This document shows positions 12,519 to 24,400 of a stretch of DNA of 64,000 bases, in pieces (within the stretch, counting starts at the first letter, position 1; each line of letters begins with the position of its first letter). A program made the position numbers and the translations under genes. The stretch comes from Mactra quadrangularis (Eukaryota > Mollusca > Bivalvia > Venerida > Mactridae): assembly GCA_025267735.1 (NCBI GenBank), contig CM046311.1, positions 32,898,895-32,962,894 on the forward strand, written 5' to 3'. Below the pieces are notes generated by a model. That model was given only the letters and a program-made list of their open reading frames with translations. It did no database searches and was not told the DNA's origin.

Positions 12519-13075
12519 CCGTATTTGTATAGCGCTCTTTTCATATTGAATATATGTTCAAAAGCGCTTCACAATCATATGCATAATTAGGAAAAACGAG
12601 CTTAACTGAAAACGAAAATGATTAAAATATAAAATCATAAACTGAAAAAATAATAATAAACTAAAATTTGTGATCAATAAAGTGCTCATAGTATAGCTCG
12701 TTTAGGATAACTTGAGACAAAATACAACGATTCCATTTTATACACTGGTGGATTTAAGTTTAGTACACGTAATTATCGACTATTATCAGTGTGGTTTTGA
12801 TGTATTAAATTTAGTACGAGTACACACGTTCCACGCATTAAGACATGTCTAATACTTTCATTACACAAAATCAGCTGGCCTCCCTGTTTTATGAAATACC
12901 TGAGTCCCAAATATGTAAACAGACTGAGTCGTTTGTCTCAAGTTATCCTAAACGAGCTATAGTTTAAAAACGACAACAACAACAAAACAAGTGAATTTTC
13001 AACTTTAAAATAGTGAAAGAGAGGTAATGGATTGTTGGTAGAACGGCAGCTATGTGGTCGATGAGGAATCAGGCA
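12516..13075 (-). mobile_element. 5'-truncated CR1/L2-like LINE 3' tail (contains a nested MITE)
   Basis: Excluding the insertion at 12692-12961, this matches 57761-58071 over about 300 bp, including GTATAGCGCTCTT, TGTTCAAAAGCGCTTCACAATCAT, the CAACAACAAC stretch and AATGGATTGTTGGTAGAACGGCAGC. At 57-59 kb the same sequence lies downstream of a LINE RT C-terminus, which identifies it as a 3'UTR. The 5' truncation falls at 13075. Beyond that, sequence resembling 9084-9170 resumes, so the insertion target was the neighbouring repeat family. Confidence 0.75.
12692..12961. mobile_element. 270-bp MITE with perfect 30-bp TIRs
   Basis: The left end (TATAGCTCGTTTAGGATAAC..., 12692-12721) and the right end (12932-12961) are perfect inverted repeats for 30 bases. 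The uninterrupted homologue at about 57955 reads straight across the site, so this is an insertion. The junction is consistent with a TA target duplication, as in Tc1/mariner elements. There is no open frame. A related solitary end lies at 51153-51183. Confidence 0.85.
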
Positions 13076-13258
13076 TACTACAAAAACTACTGTTTGAGGT
13101 AAATGAATGGACTCAACATTTTAAACATGTGTTATACAGAGAAAGGTGTAAACAAAAAATAATGTGATAATTACAAATAACCAAATACTAAAAAATAATG
13201 TTCATGGAATTTGAGAAGCATAGCAAATTTTTATGATATCGGGAATAAACGTCTTTAC

Positions 13259-14343
13259 TAGGGATGGCAACGAGTAATCAGTGAACCAAATACTCAATCG
13301 AAAGTCCGAGTATCGGTTACCAAAATTGATACTCGAGTACTATGTAATTTGTTTTAAGATTCCAAACGGAAATCTATTTGCAAAACGTACACTTCAGGCA
13401 ATTAAATGTAATCGAAACATCGTTGCAAATGTGCAAAATTCTGTCAGACAATTCACAATTTGCAATGAGAAAAATACAACCTATTTGTCCGAGTATCGAT
13501 CCCGGTTTCTGAAAGAATTTAAAGACAATAGATTTGTTTAACATCAGGGATATTGAAATGTCGTTTATGTTTAATATAAAACTGACAACATACATTTATC
13601 ATGATTAAACTTTGTAAATATACGATGATGTTTATTCTGCTGATCAAAAAATCGCAGCAATTACAAAAAATCGGCACTACTTTTGCATAAGATGACATAA
13701 ACGCTACTTATTGTATTAAAAAATAGCCGCGATAATTTTATCATAGAACGGTTGTGACATTGTTTTTGCTGCGGATTAAGCAAAAATGTTGAACGAATTG
13801 AACCGGCACGCTGACAATTACTGCCCAAACTTCATTTAAAAGTTACCTCCCTCGAAGTTCTATCAATATCCAATTCCTTGAAGCTGTGTTGAAAACCAAA
13901 GAAAATTATAAAGAGTCGCAAATTTGTGAGTTTATCGTCGTTAGCTCAGTTGTCATAAATAACCGACGTTTAGCGAGCGTTATTATCGGCACTATTCAGT
14001 CTTGTAAAACGACTGTAGAACTGTCTTTACCGCCGCATTACTAAGAGTCTATAGGTTGGTATTTAATGGCTGCCGAAGAGAAAACGGAACGCTTTCTGCA
14101 TTTTTTAGGTAAATATTTCTGTTCTGTTGCAAGAACAGAATAAAGTGTCAAAACAAGTATCGGGACTTCTAACCGATGCCTCTCAAGCATGTTGAAATCA
14201 CCCATGCATAGACTTGTGTGTAAAGTCTTAGAAAACGTGGAAGCTCGAGAAAATCTTTTACAAATCGTCCGAGTAACCGAGTACTCGATCGGAAGAATCA
14301 CTGAGTACTCGAGTATTTAAATCGATACTCGTTGCCATCCCTA
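13259..14343. mobile_element. Non-autonomous hAT-like element (~1.09 kb)
   Basis: Terminal inverted repeats TAGGGATGGCAACGAGTA (13259-13276) and its complement (14326-14343) are perfect over 18 bp. TAGGGATGGCAA-type ends are usual for hAT elements. The outside flanks GTCTTTAC and CTTTAAAG share CTTTA, so an 8-bp target duplication is possible but not exact. Subterminal ACTCGAGTA and GAGTACTCGAT motifs repeat in both orientations. The short open frames inside (13281-13541 and 14041-14301) show no hAT dimerisation motif. Confidence 0.75.
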
Positions 14344-14964
14344 CTTTAAAGGCACAACATATTTTCAATGACCATTTGCACATGCACTAGCAGTAAGATC
14401 ACATCAGCTTGTTTGTCAATAGGCTTTTTTTAATTGCGTCGTTTCGCGGAATTTTTGAAACACGTATTTTCATTGGTTTGTAAAAATATCGAATGCGCAT
14501 GCACTAGAGGTAAGATCGAAAATCGTGATAACCTAGTGTTACGAAAATACTACACGTAAAGATATCGTAGCTGTTTAAAACGTGGATTTAGAAAAGTAGT
14601 TGAGTGTATTTCTGAAAATGAATTGACAAACACTTAAGAAGTGCTAGATTATTTAGTACAATATTTTATTTTTATTTAAATAATGCAATCATCAAACTAG
14701 GTCATTTCCATATTTACATTATAATTGATATTTTCTATGGACTAGATTCATTATAAAGATTGCGATTGCAAAATTATTTGATAATAACTGTTATCCGGAA
14801 AAAGTATTTACCATGCTTTATTCGAACTCACGCGTGCTACATTCGAGTCTAACTCGTACCAACTAATCCACAGGCACGGTTGGAGCCTAACACTCGTACC
14901 AGTCAACCCATATATACCGTGTATACCGTACAGGAACGTGTTCCCAACCGTTTTAGTGTGAGAC
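14344..14964. other. No exon seen; break-point of the coiled-coil exon array
   Basis: A GCATGCACTAGNGGTAAGATC block occurs twice (about 14380 and 14500). Around 14820-14960 lies sequence with ACTCGTACCA repeats. From about 14965 rightward the sequence matches the intron part of the downstream exon units. The exon expected next in the series is therefore missing here. Confidence 0.45.
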
Positions 14965-15397
14965 CGACTTTAATAACTAGTTAACACCTTATGATTTTAG
15001 TCAGTCGAACAGGATAGCCGTATTTGCATCTGCCCTGTATTTTTGAGTTAAAGTGGTTATAATAAACAATTCTTACATTATTTTAAAGTTGCGGATGATT
15101 TATTGTGATGAATATCTAACCTTAATAAAACAATTGGATTATATTTATCAATTAGGGAGCAATTAAAATTGGTCAGTAAACAACGAATTTACGTAAATTT
15201 TTGAAGAGTAGTCAAATACTTGTTTTATCATATTACATGTGATTTGCACTCCAGTCTATGATTGCATATTGGTACCGGTATCGTTCTGAGAACCGTATCG
15301 TTTCATTGGTGTGGGTATCGATTCGTCACTAATGGTATCAATTTCTTATAAAAATAATAATCAGAAAAGTTAGCACCGTTGATAAAAAAATACATAC
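14965..15397 (-). repeat. Exonless remnant of a coiled-coil exon unit
   Basis: It matches the intronic part of the repeated units: the GCATCTGC..TGT, AATTCTTACATTATTTTAAAGTTGCGGAT and AACAATTGGAT blocks occur in similar form at 18085-18180, 19010-19090 and 21945-22060. No exon accompanies it on its left side. It marks the low-coordinate edge of the tandem array. Confidence 0.6.
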
Positions 15398-15472
15398 CTT
15401 GTTCTTCAGTTTTGTAAATTTGTCTTTATTCTTCTTTTTTTCACTGTGTACTTTAAGTTCTAATGCGTTTAT
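15398..15472 (-). CDS. Array exon f: 25-codon unit, last exon identified
   Basis: ATTTCAG|ATAAAC to AACAAG|GTATGT, 75 nt in phase 0 (INALELKVHSEKKKNKDKFT...). It lacks three codons in the middle compared with the 28-codon units, so the heptad register shifts. It ends with a good donor, so a further exon must exist unless transcription ends in the intron. Confidence 0.7.
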
Positions 15473-18400
15473 CTGAAATATAAACAAGACATTGTAATAA
15501 CAAAGAATTCATCATTTCTGCTAACAAAATGTACCTTTATTCTCCTGGCTAGCTCAATCGGTAGCAAGCAAGCCTAATGATCGAGGAGACGGAGGTTCGA
15601 ATCCCGGGCGAGGACTCTCGTAGACCACTCTTATGAAATAATTTCAGCTGTTATTCTACCTGCTCGATATTATTCTAAATGTTTGTCTGTCATTGGCTAG
15701 ATTATGCGCCTAGTATCTGGCTAACAGTCATTTAGTCAATCGTACATGGTAGGAGTGTTTTTCGGCGCAGCTGTCTAAGCCAACTTTTTGACCTATATTT
15801 TAACCAATACAATTTGCTCTACCATAGCTGTTTATCCAATGAAAATCCTTTACGGTATAAAGAAATGGATAAAACACATGACACTATTGGCTATTTGTAA
15901 GAAACAGGTGTGTAGCACGTACAGTAGCTGCTGACTATTTACTCTGTGTATAATGAGTGACTCACTATGCTAAATGATCACACATTCGTCGTGGTACGCC
16001 CCTTGTGGTATAACTTAACTGCGAATATGACTCAGCGCACGCTCGGAATGTGTTTTCATTTTTGTCATAATTATGTAGGCCGCCATTGAGCATTTCTATC
16101 AAATTGTTTTATGTTTGCCAGAAACGTAACACAAATCGATTGGTCATTCTGGAAAGAAGTGATTTTTAATAAAAAAATCCATTGCATCGTTATTAAAGAT
16201 GTTTTTATTTTTAGAATTGGACAGATTTTCCAAATTGTCAAATCATCAAAGTGGCAATATATTCGAACAAAAATTGTCAGTTGAGGCTGAATTGCAATTT
16301 CGGACAAACTACATTTGACCTATAGTTAATAAATGTTCGCCGTGAATGACCAACATTTATACTTTAAACCGTTGAAAATGAATCTTTTTAAAGATATTTC
16401 TTGTTATCTCTTTTGTCTTTTACACTAGATTAAATTAATCGCAATTAATAATTTTCACATTATACATAATTGTTAATTCGTCTATGAGAAGTATTTCACC
16501 TGTACAAGCTATCGTATAAGCTATTGATTAGATATTTTGAATTAGGCATCATCAGTTTGACAGAAGGAGGATCTACCCCGATGGAAGTTATTTGAATGCT
16601 TAATTAATATGATATAAAAATCAATCAAAGTTAATATTTTTGATTAAAAAATAATACATACATTGCTCATGAGTTCTGTTAACTTGTCTTCTTGTCTTGT
16701 ATCATTTTCTAATTCACGTTGATATTTAGCTTGTAATTCGTCTATCTATAATATATACAAGACAAAACAATAACCAGTAATTCATCATGACTGCTACTTT
16801 AAATGTATTTAAGCCGCATAGCTAGTTTCGTGGGTAACAAACATGATTACTGATTCAGGAGCCTTTGTTCGATTCCAGAGAGAGGCAAACTTGTGAAGCG
16901 AATTTCTGTTCTAGTTCTTGGTTAGGCATCCGTTGATATGGTCTATTAAACTTATAGCAATCATATTAGCACGATAACATTATAAATTGCAGAGCTTATA
17001 TTTAACAATTTCTCTGTTTCGGGTGCAATGTGCTCAGTGATCGTGTGTTTTCACTGGCTGGTAACACAATTAGCCAAGATAGAGTAGGTCTTGATCCAGA
17101 GAAGACTGATGTACATTGTACTCATATTCATACTTAAAAATGCTAATTAAAAGCTAATATCGATATACAAATATCATGAGTCTTTTTGTTATTTGTATTC
17201 AAACTTTGAAATTGGAACTCAAGTCTATATTTGCACATTGTAATCGGTAACGTTTTAAAAACCTATCTGTATCCATTATAATTACAAATTCAGTGTAAGC
17301 TAACACTGTTGATTAAAGAATACATACATTATTCTTGAGTTCTGTAAACGTTTCTTCGTGTGTTTCATTCTTCTTTATTTCATGTTGTAAATTAAGTTCT
17401 AATGCGCCTATCTGTAATAATTATACACAAGAGATATCAAGAACCAGAATTGCATCATGACTGATACCGAAAATGTACCTTAAGACGCTCTGTGGGTAAA
17501 AGCACACCTACAGATCGATGATTCTTTATTAAGATTCCCAGGCGAGACATACTTTCGTAGAGAATCGTCGTGAAATAAGTTAATTCTACAGATATTCTCC
17601 TTCCTGGATCTGTTTTTAATTTCTTTGTCTGTCACTGACAGGTATGCGGCGGTATGCGGCTTTCAACTGTTTACCAGCTTATGAATTTAGTCAATTTTAC
17701 GTGAATAACACGTTTGCATCTGCTCCGCTATTTACATTGGATAAAAGTGCTCAAAATTTATAAATGTCCACCCGGCTAGCTCAGTTGGTAGCACGCATGT
17801 CTACTAAACGATGGGTCGTAGGTTAGATTCCCGGCCGGGGCAAACTTTTGTGGAGCTTGGTCATGAAATAATATCAACGGCCATTATCTCTCCTATCGTT
17901 GATTTTAAATCATGTAGATCAGTAGTCAGTTACTATTAGAAATGTTTACCTAGTAGTTGGTAAACCGCTCAATAAATAGATTAAACCTTTCCAAGACCAG
18001 TGAGTAGGTTGACTGACCGCCGTGATATGACCTATACAAATATAACCTATACAATGTGTTCACTTTTGCTACGCGTTTAGCGCAACAAAATAATACAAAC
18101 ATGATTGATAATTCTTACATTATTTTATTATTGCGGATTCGATTGCGTAGTATATCTTATATGGATATAACTATTGGAAAAGATATTTTGAATTAGACAT
18201 ACTCAGTTTGAAAGAAGGAGGATTTCCTCCTATGTTTATTTTTAGCCGGATTATTTCAACAAAAAGCGGACTTTCGGGTGCGCGGGCGTCCGGTGTCGTT
18301 AACAATTGCATTAAAGTTTATATTTAGCATATATTTCTGCCATTTATTGTCAGATCTTTATGAAACTTCATACAATGATAACATACCATGTGATGACAGA

Positions 18401-21400
18401 ATTAGACAGAAACCACAACTCTATATGGCTTTATCATGGATTATTTTCCTTTTTAATATTCGCGTTTAAGTTTTAAAATACGGCTTTAATGTGGTTTCCA
18501 CAATGCATATTTTCTGATGTTTATTATAATAACAAAATCCAATCGTAACTAACACGGTTGAATAAAGTATACATACAATGTTCTTCTGTTCTGTAAATTT
18601 TTCTTCGAGTGCTTCATTCTTCTTTATTTCATGTTGTAATTTAGAGTCTAAAGTGTCAACCTGAACATGTACAAAACATTGTAATAACAAACATTTCATC
18701 ATGACTGCTACTAAAAATGTACCTTCAAGTCGCCCGGCTAGCTCAGTGGGTAGCAAGCAAGCTTACTGATAGAGAAGTCGAAAGTTCAATTCCGAGATGA
18801 GGCATACTTTCATGGAGCAATATCATGAAGTAATTTCTACAGTTATTAACCCTACTTCATCTGGTTCTAAATATATTGTCCATCACTAGCGGGAGTACGC
18901 GTTTAGTTACTTGTTATCAGCTTATAAAACTTGTCAGTTGAACATGGTAGTATAAGATGAGTTAGCATCCGCTCTGTCATTAACAATAAATACAAGAAAG
19001 TCCTCATAACTAATAATTCTATCATCATTTTATATTTTCGGTTTCGTTTGCGATGAGTATCTTATCTGGATAAAACTATTGGATAAGATTTTTTGAATTA
19101 GCCATTATCAGTTGGACAGAAAGGGGATTTATCGCAATAAGTTTTTTTTAAATAGTAATTATAATTACAAAATTCAGTTAAGGTTAACGTTGCTAATTCA
19201 AACATACATACATTGCTCTTGAGTTCAGTAAAATTGTTCTCGTGTGTTTTATTCTTTCATACCCAACTTTTAGACCCATCAAGATTTTTGCTTTATGATA
19301 CAGCCATATAGCTCTGATCGTAGATACGTCTGTTTTGCGATGATATAATCTATAAGTCGTGACCCCATGTTGTGATCGATGAGATAAGATAAGGATCATA
19401 TAGGTCACGATTTCAAGTCATATCAGGGGATTAATTAAATCCGTTGCAGACAAATGTTTTATATTGTCCATTGAGCAACAAGTGTAAATTAACAGATAAA
19501 TGTTTCACAACTTTTAAGGTTACATTTTGTATACAATACAGTGATATAACACAAAAATGATGATTGAAATAACTTTTCGATGGTCAAATTATGTTAGAAA
19601 TGATAATTATTACTCATCTACCATTTGAATTTATTAATTTCCCATCCGTTAATTTAGATATGCTTTATATTTATTGTTATCAAAGCTTTAAATTTAAATG
19701 AATAGTTTAAAACAATATTCAAACATCATCGTTATCGTTAAGTCGCTTTAGTTTACTTGGACTAAAATGCCCATGCATTAATTTGTATAACTATGTTTAT
19801 TATACTATTTTCAGTAATACGTATAGTCAAGTAAATCTTCCCGAACAATAATTCTATAATGAATAGATAAATTACATTTATGTATTTTCTAACCTGCCTA
19901 GAATCTTAACACTTTCATTATAATTATTTCAGAAAAAAATATTACAAAATCATTTGACAGATACAACTACATGTATATATACAAATAGTTATCAATAAAA
20001 CAGAGACAGGAAGGTAATCCTGTCATAAAAGTGTACCCGCTGTGCCTTGCTATGCGCAGTGTTATACAATCACACCAGGGGTACATAAATCCGATTATTT
20101 TTCAACTTATATCAGTATGGGTATTTATTTTTCTTCTTTGTTTATAGTAACGTGAGTAATCAAATAAAATCTTAAATGGGACCAAAACTTTACAATTTTA
20201 CAAAAAATTAAAAACAAACAAATGAAAGAAGACAGTTTAAACTTTTTTGCATCATTTGCACAAAATTGATATCTTAAAAAATAAAAGAGTTATGACCGAT
20301 CAAAGAATTTCCCCCTATACTTTTCTATTGAAAATCGGATATCGACTTGGGATTATGTATGGGTCTAAAAGTTGGACATGTTGTTTCATGGTGTAATTTG
20401 AGTTTTATTTAGTTGATCTTAGATATAAACAAGACATTGTTAAAAGACGCAAATCATTATAGCTGCAACAAAAAATGTATTTTAAGCTGCCATTCTGGCA
20501 CATTGGAAAACAAGCAAGCCTACTGATCGAGGAAACGTTAGTTCGAATCCCGGGCGAGGACTCTCGTGGAGCACACTTATGAAATAATTTCAACTGTTAT
20601 TCTACCTGCTCGATCTTATCCTAAATGTTGTCTGTCATTGACCTCATTATGCGCCTATTAACTTGCTAACAGTCTATTTTGTTAGTCAATCGAACATGGT
20701 GGGAGGTTTTTTTATCAGTTTTGTCTTACTCTGGATTAAATTGATCATAATTAATAATTATTACATAATACACCAGTATCTCACCTAGATAAATCTATTG
20801 ATTAGACATTTGAATTGAATAAACAAGAAAAATCATTGATGCAAAGCATCAAGGGCGTTCAAAAGAATTTCTAAAAGTAAGAAATGTACTAACGGATAAT
20901 AAACTAGAAGAACCTATCTTGTTGGTTAAGGTAAGCATATTTAATAATTGTATTCGGAATATACGTCTTCATTAATTGTTAACTACACTTTTATTAATAA
21001 ACTGATAAAAATTATAATTAATGTAAATTATCAACATCGCAATCTCAAATTTCTACTTTTTAGTATCTTTTTGCCATTTCTTAAACAATGCTTTTATCTA
21101 GATCTAATTATTATTTCTTAAAATGACATTATTTAATTTGATAATATTTCACAATATCATCTTAAACGTTGAACCCCCCCCCCCACAATATATCAACAAA
21201 ACACGTAGGCATGGAAGCAATACATTCAATTTTAATCCCTTCTATATTTAACTCATCAGTAAAGAACATAATCGCTCTATATTTAACTCGTCGGTTAAGC
21301 GCACTATATTTAACTCGTCACTTAAGCGGTCAGCGTTTTAGGAGGACTCTTCATAATCGGAATGATCGGCTATTATCGCTGACGACAAGGTCCGAGATTT

Positions 21401-24400
21401 CATTCCATAAGGGGCGTCGCGCTTCGGCGCGGACGCTAATCATATATTTTGAATTAGCCATAATCAGTTGGGTAGAAGGAGGATTCATCTCGATAAGTTT
21501 AATTAAATATTATTTATAATTACAAAATTCAGTCGAAGTTAACACTGTTGATTAAAGAATACATACATTGTTCTTGAGTAGTGTTAAATTGTCCATGTGT
21601 GTTTCATTCTTCTTTATTTCATGCTGTAATTTAAGTTCCAAAGCGTCTATCTGAATGATAAACTAGACATTGTAATGACAGGCATTTGTTCATGACTGCT
21701 ACTAAAATGTACATCAAGCCGCCAGGATAGCTCAGTTGGTAGCAAGCAAGCCTACTGATCGAGGAGTCAAAAGTTCAATTCCTACGCGAGACATTCTTTC
21801 ATGGAGCAATATCATGAAGTAATTTCTACAGTTATAAATCCTACTTAATCTGATTTTAAATATCTTGTCCATCACTAGCGGGATTACGCGCTTAGTAACT
21901 TGTTAACAGCTTATGAAGTTTGTCAAGTGGACATGGTAGGTGTGTTTGCATCTGCTCTGTCATTAAGAATGGATACAAGAAAGTGCTAATAGTTGACAAT
22001 TCTTACAAAACTATCATTGCGTATTCGTTTGTGAGGGGTATCTTACCTGGATGAAAACTATTGACTATTTTAAGTTGGTCAAGTTGGTCATACTCAGTTT
22101 AATTGAAGGGGGATTTATACTGATCAGATTGTTTAAATGTTAATTTTTATTACAAATTTCAGTCGAAGTTAACACAGTTGATTGAAAAGTACATACATGG
22201 CTCTTGAGTTCATTGAAACTGTCTGTGTGTGTTTCATTCTTCTTCGTTTCAAGTTGTAATTTAAGTTCCAAAGCGTCTATCTGAAGGATAAACAAGATAC
22301 AATTTAAAATAGCAATTCAACATGACTGCTACCAAATATTTATCTTAAGCCGCCCGGCTAGCTCAGCGTGTAGCAAGCAAGCCTACTGGTCGAGGAGTTA
22401 TAAGTTTGATTCCAAAGCGAGCGTACTTTCTTGAAGCATTGTCAGGTAATAATTTCTATGGTTATTCACCCTGATCGAACTGTTTTGAATTTTTTGTCAG
22501 TCACTGGCTGGAGTATGCGTAATAACCACTAATTTTATCATGACTGCTACCAAAACGTAACTGTAGAGTAGTTACCCGACATTTGCGGGAGTATGCGCTC
22601 CCAGCGTTTCCGGGAACGGTGATTACGTTACCTTACTGTCGTGGGTGTTTCAAATATCATATGAATAATAAAACCAACCGTACACGACTCTGCTGGGTTG
22701 TCAGATACATGATTAAATTTATGCATGCTTCTCAAGAAAATGCATAATTCAATTTTGCATACTGGCGTAATAACCACTTTGCATAATAAACGGACATAAT
22801 TACAACATGCATTGAAAAGAATAAGTCCTAATAAAACTTCATTAAGATGCGCTGGATTTACGATATTCGACTTGAAGGACAGCAGTATTTAAGCATAGCA
22901 TGATATGCAATCTGTTCTGTTCGGTGCATTATTAAGTAATACAGCTGACCTTTGGTCGTGCATAGTTATAAATTTGTAACAAGTATGAAAAATACCTGAT
23001 ACTGTTTCGTCCTTCTTTCTAATTCCTACAACATAAAAGTTTGAATTAATTGTTATCATCTGCTAGCATTAAATTGTTCCCATTCTATATAGGGCGACAT
23101 CCCGGAGAATTTTGTCTGTGGTTTTATGGATGTGCGAAGAAAACATTCAGAAATAGTTTATTTACTCAAAAACCTTTTGAAACAATATGAATAATGGAAA
23201 AAAGTGGATAGTGTGAGTACTGGTAAACATACCGAACTATATTGACCATTTATGGTTTAAATCGTGGTACACTCTTTACTAAAGGATTATGAAGGACCGA
23301 TCTAGTTTAAGGCGCTTTTTGGAAAAAGTAATAAAAATATCAAATTTGTCCATAGTACATTTTGTAGATATTTTTATCCCGAATAATATGAATGTTTTTA
23401 CGAAAAAAAGTATTTATGGCATTTTAGTCTCTTTTGCGATTGAAGAACATGAGTATGTGTTACTATAGACAAAGAACAAAAATAGGAAAAAATCTTTAAA
23501 ACGTCTGAATCATTCGTGTTTTTACGAAAACTGATTAATTTAATCAAATTTGTCCATAGCACATATTTAAGAAAATTTACTGTTCCTTCTGATGGTGTAT
23601 TATTTTATATTTTTTTACTTTGTCTTCTTGGTCTGTTTTAAGGTTTTCTAACACTAGGGTCGTTTTTCTTTTCGTTTATTTCTCGCTCCGAAGATGTTCG
23701 ATGTTTCCCGAACTTAGCCGATTTCAGTGACAGTCGTTAATCCATATCATATTTACGGCTTGGTTTATATATGCTATGTATCTGTATATCTTATATTATT
23801 TAACCATATGCATTCACTATAATTTTATGTAAGCTGTGAAGAAAATTAAATGTTTTGTTCTGTTTCTTTTTGAACGACCACAGAGTAAAAAAATAAAAAT
23901 GTTAAAAATACAGCTAGCGTGAAGTATTTTAGAATATTTCTTGAATATTTGAATTGATGTCTTCGTTTTATTATGAATTTCACTTAAAATAATAATCAAT
24001 TTGTAATTAATTATAATTTCTATGTAATTGCTGCGAAATTAACGGATTGTTTTGTGTGAAAAATTGTTGCCGATTATAGACAGAAAATTGTGGGGGGGGA
24101 AATATCGCAGCAATACAGTAAATATGCAATTTAGTACACTCGGCATATAAATTGTCATTGTACAACATATAAACTTCAATCATGTAATTGCAACAAACTA
24201 ACAATGGGATGGAACGTGCGAAATGACACCTGCTTGCGTAAAATGAATATTCTGTATACCCTTATTGCCTAGTTAAGTAACTGGTATCAGTGTAATAAGT
24301 TTCCACAGCCAAGTTACATATAAATGTATCTGCATGATTATGAACTTATCTGTTGACTTTATGTATTTCGAATCATGGTATTAGAATTAACAAATGACCA

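Noticed and set aside
12402..12590. Tyr-rich small protein
   Set aside because: The Tyr run is the (ATT)n microsatellite read in one frame.
19193..19408. 71-codon frame spanning an array exon and the TIR insertion
   Set aside because: It crosses the insertion boundary and has no domain. It is a chance frame.
21169..21519. 116-codon frame, one of the longer ones on the plus strand
   Set aside because: It runs through a ~27-bp tandem repeat in an intron of the minus-strand gene; no domain and no splice signals.
15543..22520. Seven tRNA genes in the exon array
   Set aside because: The boxes are decayed and regular spacing to exons shows co-duplicated SINE fragments.
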